64,000 nucleotides of DNA from Endomychus coccineus (lineage: Eukaryota; Arthropoda; Insecta; Coleoptera; Endomychidae): contig OY294070.1 of the NCBI GenBank assembly GCA_958510875.1, forward strand, positions 46,851,576-46,915,575, in the 5' to 3' direction. The position numbers were made by a program, and so were the translations under genes. Of this stretch, positions 16,401 through 26,395 are shown one piece after another. The notes under the pieces are model-generated. The model saw only the letters and a list, made by a program, of their open reading frames with translations, was not told the origin of the DNA and did no database searches. How positions within the stretch are numbered: position 1 is the first letter of the stretch; each line of letters opens with the position of its first letter.

Positions 16401-17675
16401 GTGAATAATGAACGAGTGGTTGTCAACCCAACAACCTTATTTCAACGAATGAGTGTCGCCAAACAGTCAGAAGAAGAACTCCAAGAGTTTTTGACTTATG
16501 ATCTGAGTCCCTTCCCACTCGCATTGTTTGATGAAGGTGGCTTAAGAAAAGGCACAAAATCGTCACTGTACAAAGCTTTACAAACAGCAGATGACACTAC
16601 AATATTGGATCAACATCCACAATACGTTGTTGACGGCGGGTTTCTCTTGCATCGGGTGGTTTGGACAAGAGGGCACACATTTGGGCAAATCTGTAAGTCG
16701 TACATTGAATATGTTCAACGGCACTATATGTCTACTGCGATTGTTGTGTTCGATGGATACTCCGATTCAAATAAAGGCACAAAGCAAATGGAGCGCAACA
16801 GAAGAGCAAAGAAAGTATCAGTTGATATCCAGTTTACTGAAGAAATGGTGCCAACAACAAGCCAGGACAAGTTTCTATCCAACTATAACAATAAGGACCG
16901 GCTCATACAAATGCTGATGAAAAAATTCACTGAAGCTGAAATGGAAGTTAGACAAGCAATTGAGGATGCAGACTGTTTGATCGTACAAACTGCCCAATCC
17001 TTTCCAGAAGAATGTGATGCAATTGTTGTTGTTGTTGGTGAGGACATAGATCTTCTGGTCATCCTCATTGGCACACAAACACCCAGCAACGTCTATTTCC
17101 TGAAACCAGGAAAAGGGAAGGTGCCACCTACTTTGTACCACCCACCAACCGCTATCAACAGATCCGTTGCAGAACATATTCTGTTCGTACACGCATTCAG
17201 CGGTTGCGACTCGACCTCCGCCATCTTTCACCAAGGGAAGGTAAAATTTGTCAAGACTCTCCAAAAGTTCCCAATTCTATCATCTTACATCAAACAATTC
17301 AAAAATCCATTTGCGACAAAAGAAGAGCTCACGGCAGCAGGGGAAAAATTCTTGGTTGGATTGTACGGAGGTGATTTTCGTTGCACTTCCTTGAACGATC
17401 ATCGCTACAGGCAGTACATAACTTCAGCCTACAAATTCAATTCAAATTTTGCCACCATTCCACCCTCAGAAGCCGCAGCCAAGCAGCACACATATCGGGT
17501 TTTCCATCAGGTACAGCAGTGGCTTGGAAACGCTCTACCAACAGAGGAGTGGGGTTGGCGAACAGTCCAGGGGAACTTGATCCCTATAACCACTCTCAAA
17601 GCTCCAGCCCCAGACAAGCTGCTGACGTTGATAAGCTGCAAGTGTCAGAAGGGGTGCAGGGGCAATTGTGGATGA
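13452..17675 (+). CDS. Academ-like transposase with XPG-type nuclease domain
   Basis: The open frame begins at 13431; I prefer the ATG at 13452 (MSRKCIVCEELL), which starts the cysteine pairs at once. Counting from 13431: CIVC (about 14) and CFIC (about 105) zinc pairs; a family core LGGFHLVMSFMGAVG (about 627) with KIMTGHAYVRAVRAH; IVVFDGYSDSNKGTKQMERN (about 1103), like the XPG N-domain; VVVGEDIDLLVILIG (about 1200), like the XPG I-domain; and FSGCDSTSA (about 1256), like the GCD motif of FEN1/XPG nucleases. The product would cut and move the element. The frame is uninterrupted for 4.2 kb, then stops at TGA 17673-17675 inside a Cys-rich motif. The same frame stays open and meaningful after it, so the natural C-terminus is probably longer. 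Confidence 0.78.
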   Translation: MSRKCIVCEELLDDGTTTSTVQQKGLQSFIDASTKRGDGKSVLFKLAKLPLKLHEKCRKSYPHEKSIAAFLNKKKNERQSNATSLRSNVPTFSFKTHCFICGKHVPPDYKKKEMKKTPQYRNLVFLVLDKTQKVDKNVVRLARERNDDYGRAIIERLATVHDLRAADAQYHFLCMKDLNKPRRKGNPPTGGRPRDEVDYAMQSIFEYLENNSEESQFTIEELMNEIDTNCTRPHPKTVKNRLLEEYGSDILITDKIPYIVCFKNTGHKIITDSWYDERLPEDEERLRIVKTAAAIILEDARSQVYETSQYPPADRFLDGAENFIPESLRVFTDAVVLSKKKGDINKWRKKSIAIADRLLTTVRPNSYISPLQVGVAEFLYRKYGSRRLLDVISSLGYCSSYQEAVRFETSSVMQPPLALRGQALSQLVYDNADFNVRTIDGHNTFHSMGGILCVTPRTAVVPGQNIPRLKNLPTAGTVGRFGNVELKIFEKTKVGLASIPIKPLTPKYVDKTLIIPNKPLMLWLYGKHIDLAGIGGWNGFMEDVTSKLPYENTFIDCQPFINSPPSDYNTVYTSLLCSVEKVKSLDQQTTFVTFDQPLYLKAREIIASRQADPALKNVVIRLGGFHLVMSFMGAVGFIMEGSGLSELFNLVYAANSIEKIMTGHAYVRAVRAHMLAHRSLASQILETVDFSQEFKLEMEQIIYGPDPSEILRADETAYVKELSEKFYKQLHCFTDLGPTAKLWSQYFQMVTLIANFIDAERMGDWDRHLETIHDMLPYFHASGHFHYAKCCHLYLQDMMELEHSMPSDEFMAFTSQGGFTIRRSNKFRCGTWTDMCIEQELMKHLKSTGGLTRGRGTSDAILSRWTFSMPTHRLVCHAVEQFSGIDFATSEQHVDARESRQNRDNRDVKKMIAWFHLHPPFSDAGELISLSTGVVGDEKINCHMSREVGVTRVNAIVGSDFQSVKLKRSDKVLSLANMKCSVVVNNERVVVNPTTLFQRMSVAKQSEEELQEFLTYDLSPFPLALFDEGGLRKGTKSSLYKALQTADDTTILDQHPQYVVDGGFLLHRVVWTRGHTFGQICKSYIEYVQRHYMSTAIVVFDGYSDSNKGTKQMERNRRAKKVSVDIQFTEEMVPTTSQDKFLSNYNNKDRLIQMLMKKFTEAEMEVRQAIEDADCLIVQTAQSFPEECDAIVVVVGEDIDLLVILIGTQTPSNVYFLKPGKGKVPPTLYHPPTAINRSVAEHILFVHAFSGCDSTSAIFHQGKVKFVKTLQKFPILSSYIKQFKNPFATKEELTAAGEKFLVGLYGGDFRCTSLNDHRYRQYITSAYKFNSNFATIPPSEAAAKQHTYRVFHQVQQWLGNALPTEEWGWRTVQGNLIPITTLKAPAPDKLLTLISCKCQKGCRGNCG

Positions 17676-17971
17676 AGAAAAATTGGATTGTTCTGCACAA
17701 GGTTGTGTGACTGTGATGGTCACTGCTGTAATCAAGAAATCATCTTTGATATGGACGACGGTACAGACGACCTTCTGGAGTCACCGCTTTCATCTGATAA
17801 TATTGAAGAAGTTGAAGGTACTTTAAAACATATATCTTATCAACTCACATGTGATATATTCATTTATTTTCTGTTTCAGTGGATCCACCAACAGATGAGA
17901 ACCAACCCAGTCACAAGCGCCCAAAATTGTCCTCTCTCGATAAACCGGGTCCATCTGGTTTACAACGATAG
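17676..17971 (+). pseudogene. Cys-rich C-terminal extension of the Academ-like protein, with intron
   Basis: After TGA 17673 the same frame gives a cysteine cluster (LFCTRLCDCDGHCC), then an acidic stretch up to 17817. A 62-bp intron follows (GTACTT at 17818, polypyrimidine TTTCTGTTTCAG ending 17879). The exon from 17880 continues in phase through a basic Pro/Ser tail to TAG at 17969-17971. The TGA falls where a cysteine would continue the Cys motif, so it reads as a nonsense mutation. Whether it is read through is unknown. Confidence 0.6.
17818..17879 (+). other. Putative intron in the Academ-like gene
   Basis: 62 nt, GT-AG, pyrimidine-rich before the acceptor (TTTTCTGTTTCAG). Removing it keeps the frame of the Cys-rich extension open to a stop at 17971. 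Its size matches the six introns of the gene at 53643-54801. Confidence 0.6.
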
Positions 17972-18497
17972 CAGACGAAACGATGACGCTTGGTAAGTAA
18001 TGTGGTATCCTGTACACCTGCTTATAAAAATTTACTTGAATGAAACTATTTTTCTTGATATCTGAAGACAAAATAGATCTATAGACTCTGTTTTCTCTAA
18101 TTCCAGATGGAGTTGTACCCAATTACAATTCGAATTAAGTTGTCTACTTTCTACAATTCTACTTTTCTACAACAATTAACTATATCTCAATCCTTAACTT
18201 ACTATTTTTACATAATAATATGAAAGTGTATGATAATAATAAGTTGTCAATAAACATAAGCTAAAAATAAATTGTCGTTTATTACAACCAACTCCTTGTA
18301 TAAACTGTACTTGATAGAGTGGAGTCAAAAATGCTCACATTGCTCATTGACGTTCGGCAGTTCAGTAAAAGTGGCCAATTGTACAAAAATTTCTAGCACG
18401 ATACGTAAATTTGAGTTTTCGTTGAGATTTGAGAAATAGAGTACTTGTGAAGTGACCTAATAGGTGAGTAGGTGCCTCATTGACGTTCGCTACATAT
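17972..18497. other. AT-rich 3' region of the Academ-like element
   Basis: About 525 bp with no credible frame. AATAAA occurs near 18266 and could end the transcript. Two GTTCGGCAG/GTTCGCTAC segments near 18352 and 18486 follow a shared CTCATTGACGTTCG word. Confidence 0.4.
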
Positions 18498-18816
18498 CGC
18501 CATATTTCGAAACATCATAACTCCGCAAAAAATGGTCCGATTTCGGATTTGTTTTTTTTGTTTTGTAGGTATTAGCTTAAGCTACAATTTACTATACAAA
18601 AACTTTCTTTAAAAAACGCTTCGTTGTCGTGTTATAGGCGAAAAACATTTAATTACCGCTATTTTGGGCGGTTTTTCTCGATTTTGAGTATGAAGCCGAT
18701 GGTTGCCGTGGTAGCAAACTTCAGATTCGGATTCAGCATCCCAAGAAACATAAAAATCCGTTGAGAAAGAAAGTACCGCAGTTTTTTCTTTGCCAAACCC
18801 TTATATTATTGAACTA
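18498..18816 (+). repeat. Right terminal inverted repeat (Academ-like)
   Basis: Inverted partner of 12674-12995. It ends CTTATATTATTGAACTA at 18816, exactly the complement of the left start. Confidence 0.88.
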
Positions 18817-19177
18817 ATATTATAATAGTACTAATCATTGGATTAATAGACCTCAAAATCAAAATTTTAATAATTTCCAACGACAAATACAAAATAAACC
18901 TGTACCAATGGACACAAGCTCAGGTAATACGAGACGAACTAATAATACAACTCAAAGAATGTACAATGTACAACCAGCACAAAGACCAAATCAACAAAGA
19001 AATTTCACGTCAGAAGAGTTATTCCATCATGAAATGGATGAAACCGAACCAGAATATTCAGATAATCCAGAATATAATGACGTTGATTATGATTGTCAAA
19101 ATGAAGAATTTGACGAAAACTATGATTACGATGAGCAAAATTTTCATTTAGCCCAGACACAAACAGAGAAGACATAA
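18817..19177 (+). pseudogene. gag-like region, 3' part
   Basis: Continuation of the interrupted gag: an Asn/Gln-rich segment, then an acidic tail (FDENYDYDEQNFHLAQ) to a stop at 19175-19177. It is in phase with the part before 12673 after allowing for the 3-bp target duplication. There is no CCHC knuckle; errantivirus Gag commonly lacks one. Confidence 0.7.
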
Positions 19178-22100
19178 TAGATTTAAATAATATTGATATT
19201 AATGTATTACCCTACATTAAAATCCCACATGCAAATTTAAAATTTTTAATTGATACGGGATCGTCAAAAACATTAATAAATCCGAAAACCGTAGATAAAC
19301 ATTATAAAAATTATGTTTGGAATGAACCATTCAAAATAAGATCTGCACATAACACCACTTACACAAATACGTCGCGAAAACACCTTTACCAAGAACATTT
19401 AATACAAAATTAGTTCATAATTTTTGTGTATTCAATTTTAATAACAGATATGACGGTTTGATAGGCATAGATTTACTAAAGAAATTAGATGCGAATATTG
19501 ACATAAAAAATGGAGTATTAAGAACAAAAACTGCTGAAATACCAATATACTTTGAAAAACAAAATACAAGTCACGAGAGTTATAATAAAATGATTGAACC
19601 TCGTACAAAGCAAGTAATTAAAATCCCAGTAAATTCAAACGCAAGTCAGGGAATAATAGAATACTCTTTATTAGAACCAGGAGTTGAATTACCATCATCT
19701 CTAGTAACAATAAATAACAATCACGCTATCGTTTCAGTAACAATTCCAAACGAATACCCAGTAGAGATAAAACTTGAGAAACCGCTTGAAGTGACAGAAT
19801 TAAATAATTACAATCAGTTAGAGATAAAAATAATGACTTAATTATCGAACATGATAACGAATTGAAACAAAATCTTAAACACCTAAAACTAAACCATCTA
19901 AATTTAGAAGAGAAAAAAGCAATCAGAGAATTATGTTTCGAATATAGAGACATTTTTCATTGCGAAAAATTACCTTTATCTTTCACAAACGAAATTAAAC
20001 ATTGTATTAGAACTACAGACGAAATTCCAGTATATCGGAAACCATACCGGTTACCTCACGAAAATCAAAAAGAAGTAGATAAACAAGTCACACAATTATT
20101 AGAACAAGATATAATTAGAAATTCAACAAGCGCATGGAGTAGCCCTGTAATAATTGTATCAAAAAAAGAGGATGCTTCAGGAAAAAAGAAATTTAGAATG
20201 GTAATCGATTATTCAAAATTAAATGAAAAAAGTATTGACGACCAATATCCATTACCTAACATAACTGAAATTTTAGATAAACTAGGTAAATCACAATATT
20301 TTACAACTCTAGATTTAGCATCTGGATTCCATCAAATAGAAATGAATGAAAATGATATATGCAAAACAGCTTTCAGTACACCAAGAGGACATTATGAATA
20401 CAAAAGAATGCCCTTCGGTCTGAAAAACGCCCCAAGTACATTCCAACGAGTAATGGACAATGTTTTAAGAGGAATTCAAAATGAAAAATGTATAGTATAT
20501 ATGGATGATATAATAATATTTTCGGTATCCTTACAAGAACATATTGAAAAATTGAGAATTGTATTTGAAAGATTAAGAAAAGCTAATTTCACAATTCAAA
20601 TTGATAAAAGTGAATTTCTAAGTAAAGAAGTAGCATTTTTAGGACACGTTGTAACACCTAATGGAGTGTTACCTAATCCAAAAAAAATTGAAGCCGTAAT
20701 TAAATATCCAATACCAAAGATAACAAAAGAAATAAAAGGATTTTTAGGACTAGTCGGTTATTATAGAAAATTTATAAGAGACTTTGCAAAACTTACTAAA
20801 CCAATGACCAAATGTTTGAAAAAAGGACAAAAAATAACTCATGATCAAAAATTTATAAAATCATTTGAAACTTGCAAAAAATTATTAGTAAATCACCCAA
20901 TACTTCAATATCCAGATTTTACAAAACCCTTTGTCTTAACGACAGACGCTTCGAATGTAGCTTTAGGAGCAATATTATCACAAGGTATTATTGGAAAAGA
21001 TAAACCAATATGTTATGCCTCTAGAACTTTGAATGAAACAGAACAAAAATATAGTACTATTGAAAAGGAACTACTTTCGATAGTTTGGGCAACAAAGTAT
21101 TTTAGACCTTACCTATATGGTAGAAAATTTATAATATATACTGATCACCGACCATTAACTTGGTTATTCAAACTCAAAGATCCAAATTCAAAATTACAAA
21201 GATGGAAAATACGCTTAGAAGAATACGACTATGAGATAGAATATAAAAAAGGCAAATATAATACAAATGCAGATGCATTATCAAGAATTCAAATAAACGC
21301 ACTTGAAAATGAATCTGTAATTGCAAATATTGATGAAAGCGATATAGAAAATGCGCTTCGATCACTAACAACACCTAATTTACCCCAAATTGACCAAGAA
21401 AACTTAGATGAAATATTAGAAGGTATTGATACTATCCATTCACGTGAAAATGATGAACCGTTAGAAGCAATCAAAATTTTACATAATATAATAAATAACA
21501 AGTCAAATCAATATTACATTTCAGAAGTGTATAATAAACCAAAAAAAGTAAAAGTTATAAAAGAAGACGGAAATACTAAACTATACGCACAATTTACAAA
21601 AAATAATAATGACCAGCAGATAATCGATTTTTGACGAGAATATACAACGGAAAACAAAAAATTCTATATGTATTTTGAATCTGAAAAATTATATAAAGAT
21701 ATTTGCAATATATATATATACAAATATATAATAACAATGGACCTGAATTGATTAGATGTACACAAAACAAACAAGAAATAAAAGATAAAGATGAAATATA
21801 CCTCACAATAAGAAATCAACACGAATCGAAAACAAATCATAGAGGAATACAAGAGACTATGAAGCAAATTCAGAGAAAATATTTTATCAAAAATATGCAA
21901 CAAGAAGTTTCCAAGTTCATAGGAAATTGTGAAATTTGCAAAAAATCAAAATATGACAGACATCCACCAAATCCTCCAATAATGATAACTGAAACCCCGA
22001 GTAAACCTTTTCAAAAATTACATTTAGATACTTTCGTAATAGAGAAACAAAATTATCTCACAATTGTAGATGCTTTCTCAAAGTTTGGACAAGCAATACC

Positions 22101-22839
22101 AATTCAATAAAAAAATAGTATAGATGTAACAGACGCGTTATTATTATTCTTTTCCTACTATGGATTACCAGAACAAATAACTACAGACAATGGACCAGAA
22201 TTCACTAGCAAAGTAATTCAAGATTTATTAGAAATACATAAAATTAAAATTCATTTCGTAACTGAAAACCACCCAGAATCGAATGGATTAATCGAAAGAT
22301 TACTAAAATAAAATCATAAAGATCCAATAACAACTTTGATGAAATATGCAATTATAGCATATAATAACTCGATAAATTCAAGTACGAATTTCACACCAAT
22401 AGAATTAACAATAGGGAGATTCAATGAGAAAACTCCGTATGATATAGATTATGAAAAACAATTATTTCAAACTTATGTAAAAGAACATAGAGATAAGTTA
22501 GAAACCACATATAATAAAGTTAAAGAAAAATTAGATAAGGACAAAACAAATACTGCAAATAAACATAATGAAGAGTGTAATTTAGAAAAATTACAAGTAG
22601 GTTCAAAAGTATACGAGAAAAATTATAGAATGAAAAGAGCTAAAACAGCTGATAGGAATTTAGGACCATATGAAATAAAGAAAATAAGTGATAAGAATGT
22701 AGCATTAATTGAAAATGACAAAGTAAAGAAATACGTACATTTAAAAAATTTGAGACATGTTATTGTTTCAGATGGACAATCTTCATCTGCCTCGCAGCAA
22801 TCTCAATTAATCAAACTGAATCAGATCTATATTCATTAG
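19178..22839 (+). pseudogene. pol-like region (protease, RT, RNase H, integrase) of the LTR element
   Basis: Protease: LIDTGSSKTLI near 19247. RT/RNase H: the frame 19862-21634 (590 aa), with FTTLDLASGFHQIEM, MPFGLKNAPSTF, YMDDIIIF near 20500, and the RNase H blocks VLTTDASNVALGA and TDHRPLTWL. Integrase: the His/Cys zinc domain near 21840-21960, TDNGPEFTS near 22187 and HPESNG near 22273, then a C-terminal part 22336-22839. The protease and RT frames differ and are joined by frameshifts near 19370 and 19830. Further lesions lie at 21634-21703 and 22110, and about 100 bp seems missing near 22310. All enzymes were present in the ancestor; none would be made whole here. Confidence 0.85.
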
Positions 22840-22841
22840 TA

Positions 22842-23916
22842 ATGTCAATCAATGTATTTACGCAAATTAATTTAGCTTTAGAGACAACAGGTAAAATCCT
22901 AGATACTTTAGAAAATGCTGTAGTGTTTGCCCAGTTAAATACATTTCACACATCATTAATTGAATCAAGAGAATTATTAAACGAATTGATAAGCATTAAG
23001 CCATTAATTTCAAAAAGTAAATTGCCATATGAACCCACAATCGAAACTATATTGTTATTTGAAAAAATAATAAATATAAAAGGATATATAAAAAATAAGG
23101 AACTTGTATTTATTCTTCAGATACCATTAGTAGAATCAGAATTTTACAATTATTATCATCTATTTGCATTCCCAATCAAACGAGAATCCCAATTCCAATT
23201 AATAATACCACAAACCAAATACCTGATAAATAAAAGACAATAAAGAATGTCGAGAAATCAAGAAAAGTGAATACCTATGTGACTCAAGGAACACCAAAAT
23301 TGTAACAAACAACAGCCCATGTGAGACTCAACTATTATCATTTTCCCAAGATTATAACAAATGTCATCCCAAATCAATGAAGATATTGGAAAATAAAACA
23401 CAGAAGATAACGGACAATAAATGGATTATTGTAGTACCAAAAGAAACAACAGTCACTGTGAGATGCAAAAACAACGAATATAAAAACCTAATAAAAGGTA
23501 GCAATATCGTAACTGTACCAGAAGGTTGTAATCTACGAATAAAAGTAGAAACTATAAGGACATATCAAAATCCAGGAATGGAACAAACATACGTTGAAGT
23601 GCCAAATATAAAGATAGAAACAACCGAAATAAAAAATGAACCAACTGAAACACCACTTCAACTAGAAAACATCGAATTAGACGAGATACATCCTTTTATA
23701 CAACAAATGAACAATAATAAGAAATTAATTCAATCTATTGAACCAGTGAAAGTGCATCATAATAATATAAGTGTATGGACAATTATTCTTTATGTAATCT
23801 TAATTTTAATAATATTGTACTTTGCACGAAAACTCGTAATGAAAAAGTTGATTGAAAGAAATAATACTATCACAGAAATAGAAATACCCATAGAAAGTAT
23901 TCAATTGAAAAATTAA
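22842..23916 (+). pseudogene. env-like gene remnant
   Basis: Two open pieces, 22842-23243 and about 23243-23916 (offset frame). The first resembles the ectodomain of errantivirus Env, related to the baculovirus F fusion protein family (LPYEPTIETILLFEKII, LVFILQIPLVESEFYNYYHL). The second has several Cys and a single C-terminal hydrophobic segment (WTIILYVILILIILYFA, about 23775-23825) followed by Lys residues, a plausible membrane anchor. The N-terminal part and a signal peptide are not evident; in this group env is normally made from a spliced mRNA. The frameshift near 23240 breaks it. Confidence 0.75.
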
Positions 23917-23943
23917 AGGGATTTGCCCTTAATGTTTCAACTT

Positions 23944-23954
23944 AAGGAGGGACG
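23944..23954 (+). other. Polypurine tract
   Basis: AAGGAGGGACG immediately before the 3' LTR, the expected site for plus-strand priming. Confidence 0.75.
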
Positions 23955-24289
23955 AGTTATATATTCTAGAAGCCGGCCCTTACCATGTTAATCATGATGA
24001 CTCATATACGTAGAACCATAGCTTAGAGTATTAATCATTCTATTCTTAATAAAAACTATGATTAATTGAATGACGAACATTGCAGGTGTTTTAAGGGTAT
24101 AAATACGATGCTCGACCTGTAAAGATCATCATTACTTTACGAGAGTTAGAAGCTTTAACATTGCTTATAATAATCAGTGTAATTTTCAAATCATTACTGT
24201 AATACATTGTAGCTTTTACATTGCACAATAAATATAGTAAAATCAAATCGTTTTTTAAAAACGTTATTTCTTGAACCGGAAATAAAACT
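23955..24289 (+). repeat. 3' LTR of the errantivirus-like element
   Basis: 335 bp, matching 11137-11471 without a visible difference. TATAAATA is at 24098-24105. It is followed by the AGCC target copy. Confidence 0.9.
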
Positions 24290-24363
24290 AGCCGAGCGTA
24301 TGTTTTATATATCTGAACCTACTCCAGATTTAATATTACAAGCAAGTGAATAGGATTGAGAGC

Positions 24364-24546
24364 CTATCTCACTGCTTGTAACACTTGTACTTGTACTTGT
24401 ACAGTACATCTTGCTGTCTTGAGGGTACTTTTAAACGGCTCTGAAACTATCATTATATCTACTCCCTCACTTTTTGCTGTAGCGTATGATATATCGTGAG
24501 CGGAACTTACCCTGTTTAGATTCGTTTGCTGTATATGGACTGCCAT
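24364..24546 (-). pseudogene. ORF2 start (endonuclease N-terminus) of C
   Basis: MAVHIQQTNLNRVSSAHDIS and VDIMIVSEPF are the first endonuclease block of R1-clade ORF2. After about 45 codons it runs into a GTACTT microsatellite (about 24386-24404) and the family similarity ends. The rest of the endonuclease is not found in the window. Confidence 0.7.
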
Positions 24547-24559
24547 TTTATTGTTTGAT

Positions 24560-26320
24560 GGATCTTTTCGCAGCTGTCAGAGATCTTTGGAACTCTGTAC
24601 ATGTTGCCGTTCGCGATGATTGTCCCTCCTTTTCGTATGCTGGGAAATATCTTTCAGCCGCACACCCCTTAGAAGTATGTCCGGTCTCGCCGCATCGGAA
24701 ACATATTTCTTCACGATTTGGGTCTTTACAGTCATCAACTCTATGCTCGTACGACCAACATCTCTAGCATCTGGTCATTTGGATGCGTTTCTCAATCTGG
24801 CATTTTACCATTCCTACCTCAATTGTTTTTCTTTGCAGTAGTTCTTCTGCTTCGCTTTTGGCCATCGTGACAGTTATAGCACGTGTATTTGCTGCCATAG
24901 GTCTAAGTTCGCTTAATTTGTAGGCTGCCCTTTCTATATTAGGGATTGCTTTCTTTATTGCCTCATGAACTTTTTCTTCTGGGGTTAGGAGATTCATTTC
25001 TCTAATGTGTAGGGATGAGAGCCCATCGTTTGTTCCTACCTTCCATGTTCTCATTTCGTTTGCTCTGTTAGCATCAATCAGCACTTTACTTATCTTTTTA
25101 GCATTAGGATTAGGAGCTTTCCTTCCTTGGTGCTACGAATGTTTTCAATACCTTTATATACTCCTCCTGTGTTCGGAGCTGTTTTGACATCCTCAAGTGT
25201 CTCTGCATATGTAACTCCTTTTTTATCCACCATAAATGCATATGTGTTCCCTAGGTTTCTTTGGGTCCTGTGGGTTCTTGCAGAATATTTTTATTTTCGT
25301 ACCTGAGCCATAGAAAGCAGCTTCTATCATCTTCTTCAAACGTAGCCTGTCCATGTCTATAGGAAGATTCATTGTTACACATTCTGCATTGGTCGCCTCC
25401 TCACGAATATTCTTAATAATTTCGAAGTTCCCTGTATCCGAGTCCCCTAGGTTTGCTTTGATGCACCTGATAGTTTCATCTCTCCAGGTTCCTTCCTCTT
25501 TTATTCTACAGTATTTGTCCACTACTTCGAAGTGTCCTACAATGTGTTTCAGCTCGGAGTATTTTGCTACAATTTTCTCCTCCACAGCTGTCCTACTTCC
25601 TTTATTTGTCATGTAGACTTTTGTACCATACTCCTTCTCGTCCACCCAGTTACCTATCACTATTCCAGTGTTCATGTTCACCAGATTTATCCATTCATCG
25701 GCACTGGTTGGAGGTGTTATTTCATCTATCACGTCATCTCCCCTGTGTCCCAATACTTACTTTGACAATCTTTGGTCTATTCTGCCTATTTTCCTCCACC
25801 CATTCCTTGACTATTCCTTCATTCAAACTGTCGACAGGAGGCTGAAGTTTGCTTATCAGCGCTTTCAACTTTAGGTTTGTGTTACGCTCCACACTTTTCT
25901 CCAATTCCCTTGCTACCTGTCTTATGTCCCTCATCGCTCTAATTATGATTTCTGTCGCTGTCTCAGTTTCAATATCTTCAGTTCTATTCATGTGTTTCTT
26001 GTTCTCCATATTTGTGTTTATCCTCTTCCTTGTCAGTAGATCCATAGGACTGGTATTGCTCCTGTCCCTTGGCCGTTTCCTCCCCTCGCTAATTCTTCCA
26101 TCTTCATTTCATCTCAGCTACATTTACCTGTGGCATTGATACCGCCTTCGGGATCCCTGGTGGAGTACTCCTCACTCTCTGACTCAAGCTGCCAAGAGCT
26201 ACAATCTCCACCCTTTCTCCAGGAGGTGTTCTATTTATTAACGACCTCCTTATTGTCGGATCTTCAATCTTTCCCCACTGATATGTTTTGTTATTATTTT
26301 TATTCTCAATTCTTTCCCCA
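24560..26320 (-). pseudogene. ORF1 (gag-like) of C, fragmented
   Basis: Frames 26045-25734, 25753-25223 and 25084-24764 plus flanking readings. Near 26270 is WGKIEDPTIRRSLINRTPP, almost the same N-terminal motif as in B2. A coiled coil lies near 25950-25800. The middle domain (25753-25240) ends in LRLKKMIEAAF and TKIKIF, which align by position with the last helix and strand of the B2 macrodomain. Zinc knuckles of the CFRCGETGHTSKGC type lie near 24690-24650. Several frameshifts. Confidence 0.65.
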
Positions 26321-26329
26321 TGATTAGGG

Positions 26330-26395
26330 TCGGAGTAAAGGTCTCCCCTGGCAGTGCACCCATACCAAAGGGAATTCTATATACTACGGAGTTCC
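26330..26395 (-). other. Truncated 5' leader of C
   Basis: Matches the ORF1-proximal part of the A/B2 leaders (CCCCTGGCAGTGCACCCATACC, then TATATACTACGGAG) including the hairpin arms CCCTGG/CCAAAGGG. It stops abruptly at about 26395, where ORF2 sequence of another element (G) begins, so the ribozyme end is absent. Confidence 0.6.

Larger units (their letters stand above)
12674..18816 (+). mobile_element. Academ-like (AcademX type) DNA transposon
   Basis: 6143 bp bounded by long terminal inverted repeats that start TAGTTCAATAATATAAG, with a 3-bp target duplication ATA (12671-12673, 18817-18819). It encodes one large protein with an XPG-type nuclease. Long inverted repeats, 3-4 bp duplications and an XPG-like domain fit the Academ superfamily as I know it. 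It sits in the gag of the LTR element. A long (AT)n tract lies at about 13093-13137 between the left repeat and the gene. Confidence 0.75.
11137..24289 (+). mobile_element. Errantivirus-like Ty3/gypsy LTR element with env-like gene
   Basis: Two 335-bp LTRs (11137-11471, 23955-24289) beginning AGTTA and ending AACT flank gag, pol and env-like regions on the plus strand. The 4-bp target duplication AGCC is at 11133-11136 and 24290-24293. The tRNA-Ser type primer site overlaps the LTR end by one base, as in the 17.6/297 group. By eye the LTRs are identical, implying recent insertion, yet gag, pol and env are all interrupted by frameshifts or stops and gag also by an Academ-like transposon. It is described only as a broken endogenous copy. 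Confidence 0.9.
9757..26395 (-). mobile_element. Non-LTR element C (R1-clade), split by an LTR element
   Basis: The 3' end with poly-A is at 9757; ORF2 tail and RT run to 11136; the LTR element occupies 11137-24289; then come the endonuclease start, ORF1 and a hairpin-bearing 5' leader that stops at about 26395. The endonuclease C-terminus and RT N-terminus are missing, and 24294-24400 holds about 100 bp I cannot place, including a GTACTT microsatellite. So C was already internally deleted, apart from the LTR insertion. Its 5' end is joined to ORF2 of G, not to an array. Confidence 0.65.

Noticed and set aside
15809..16426. A 205-codon minus-strand frame with many Thr/Ser/Leu.
   Set aside because: It lies wholly inside the Academ-like gene on the other strand, has no recognisable motif, and the plus-strand frame shows clear family motifs at the same place.
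17673..17675. TGA in a Cys-rich motif as a selenocysteine codon.
   Set aside because: No selenocysteine insertion element was sought or seen, the superfamily is not known for it, and a simple nonsense mutation at a Cys codon explains it.
11137..23916. All frameshifts in the LTR element as assembly indels.
   Set aside because: A 4.2-kb uninterrupted frame sits in the same element and the copia and gypsy M lesions are largely point stops, so a generally noisy assembly is unlikely, though single cases remain possible.
24294..24400. The sequence after the AGCC target copy as part of element C ORF2.
   Set aside because: It encodes no endonuclease or RT motif and holds a short GTACTT microsatellite; its origin is unknown.
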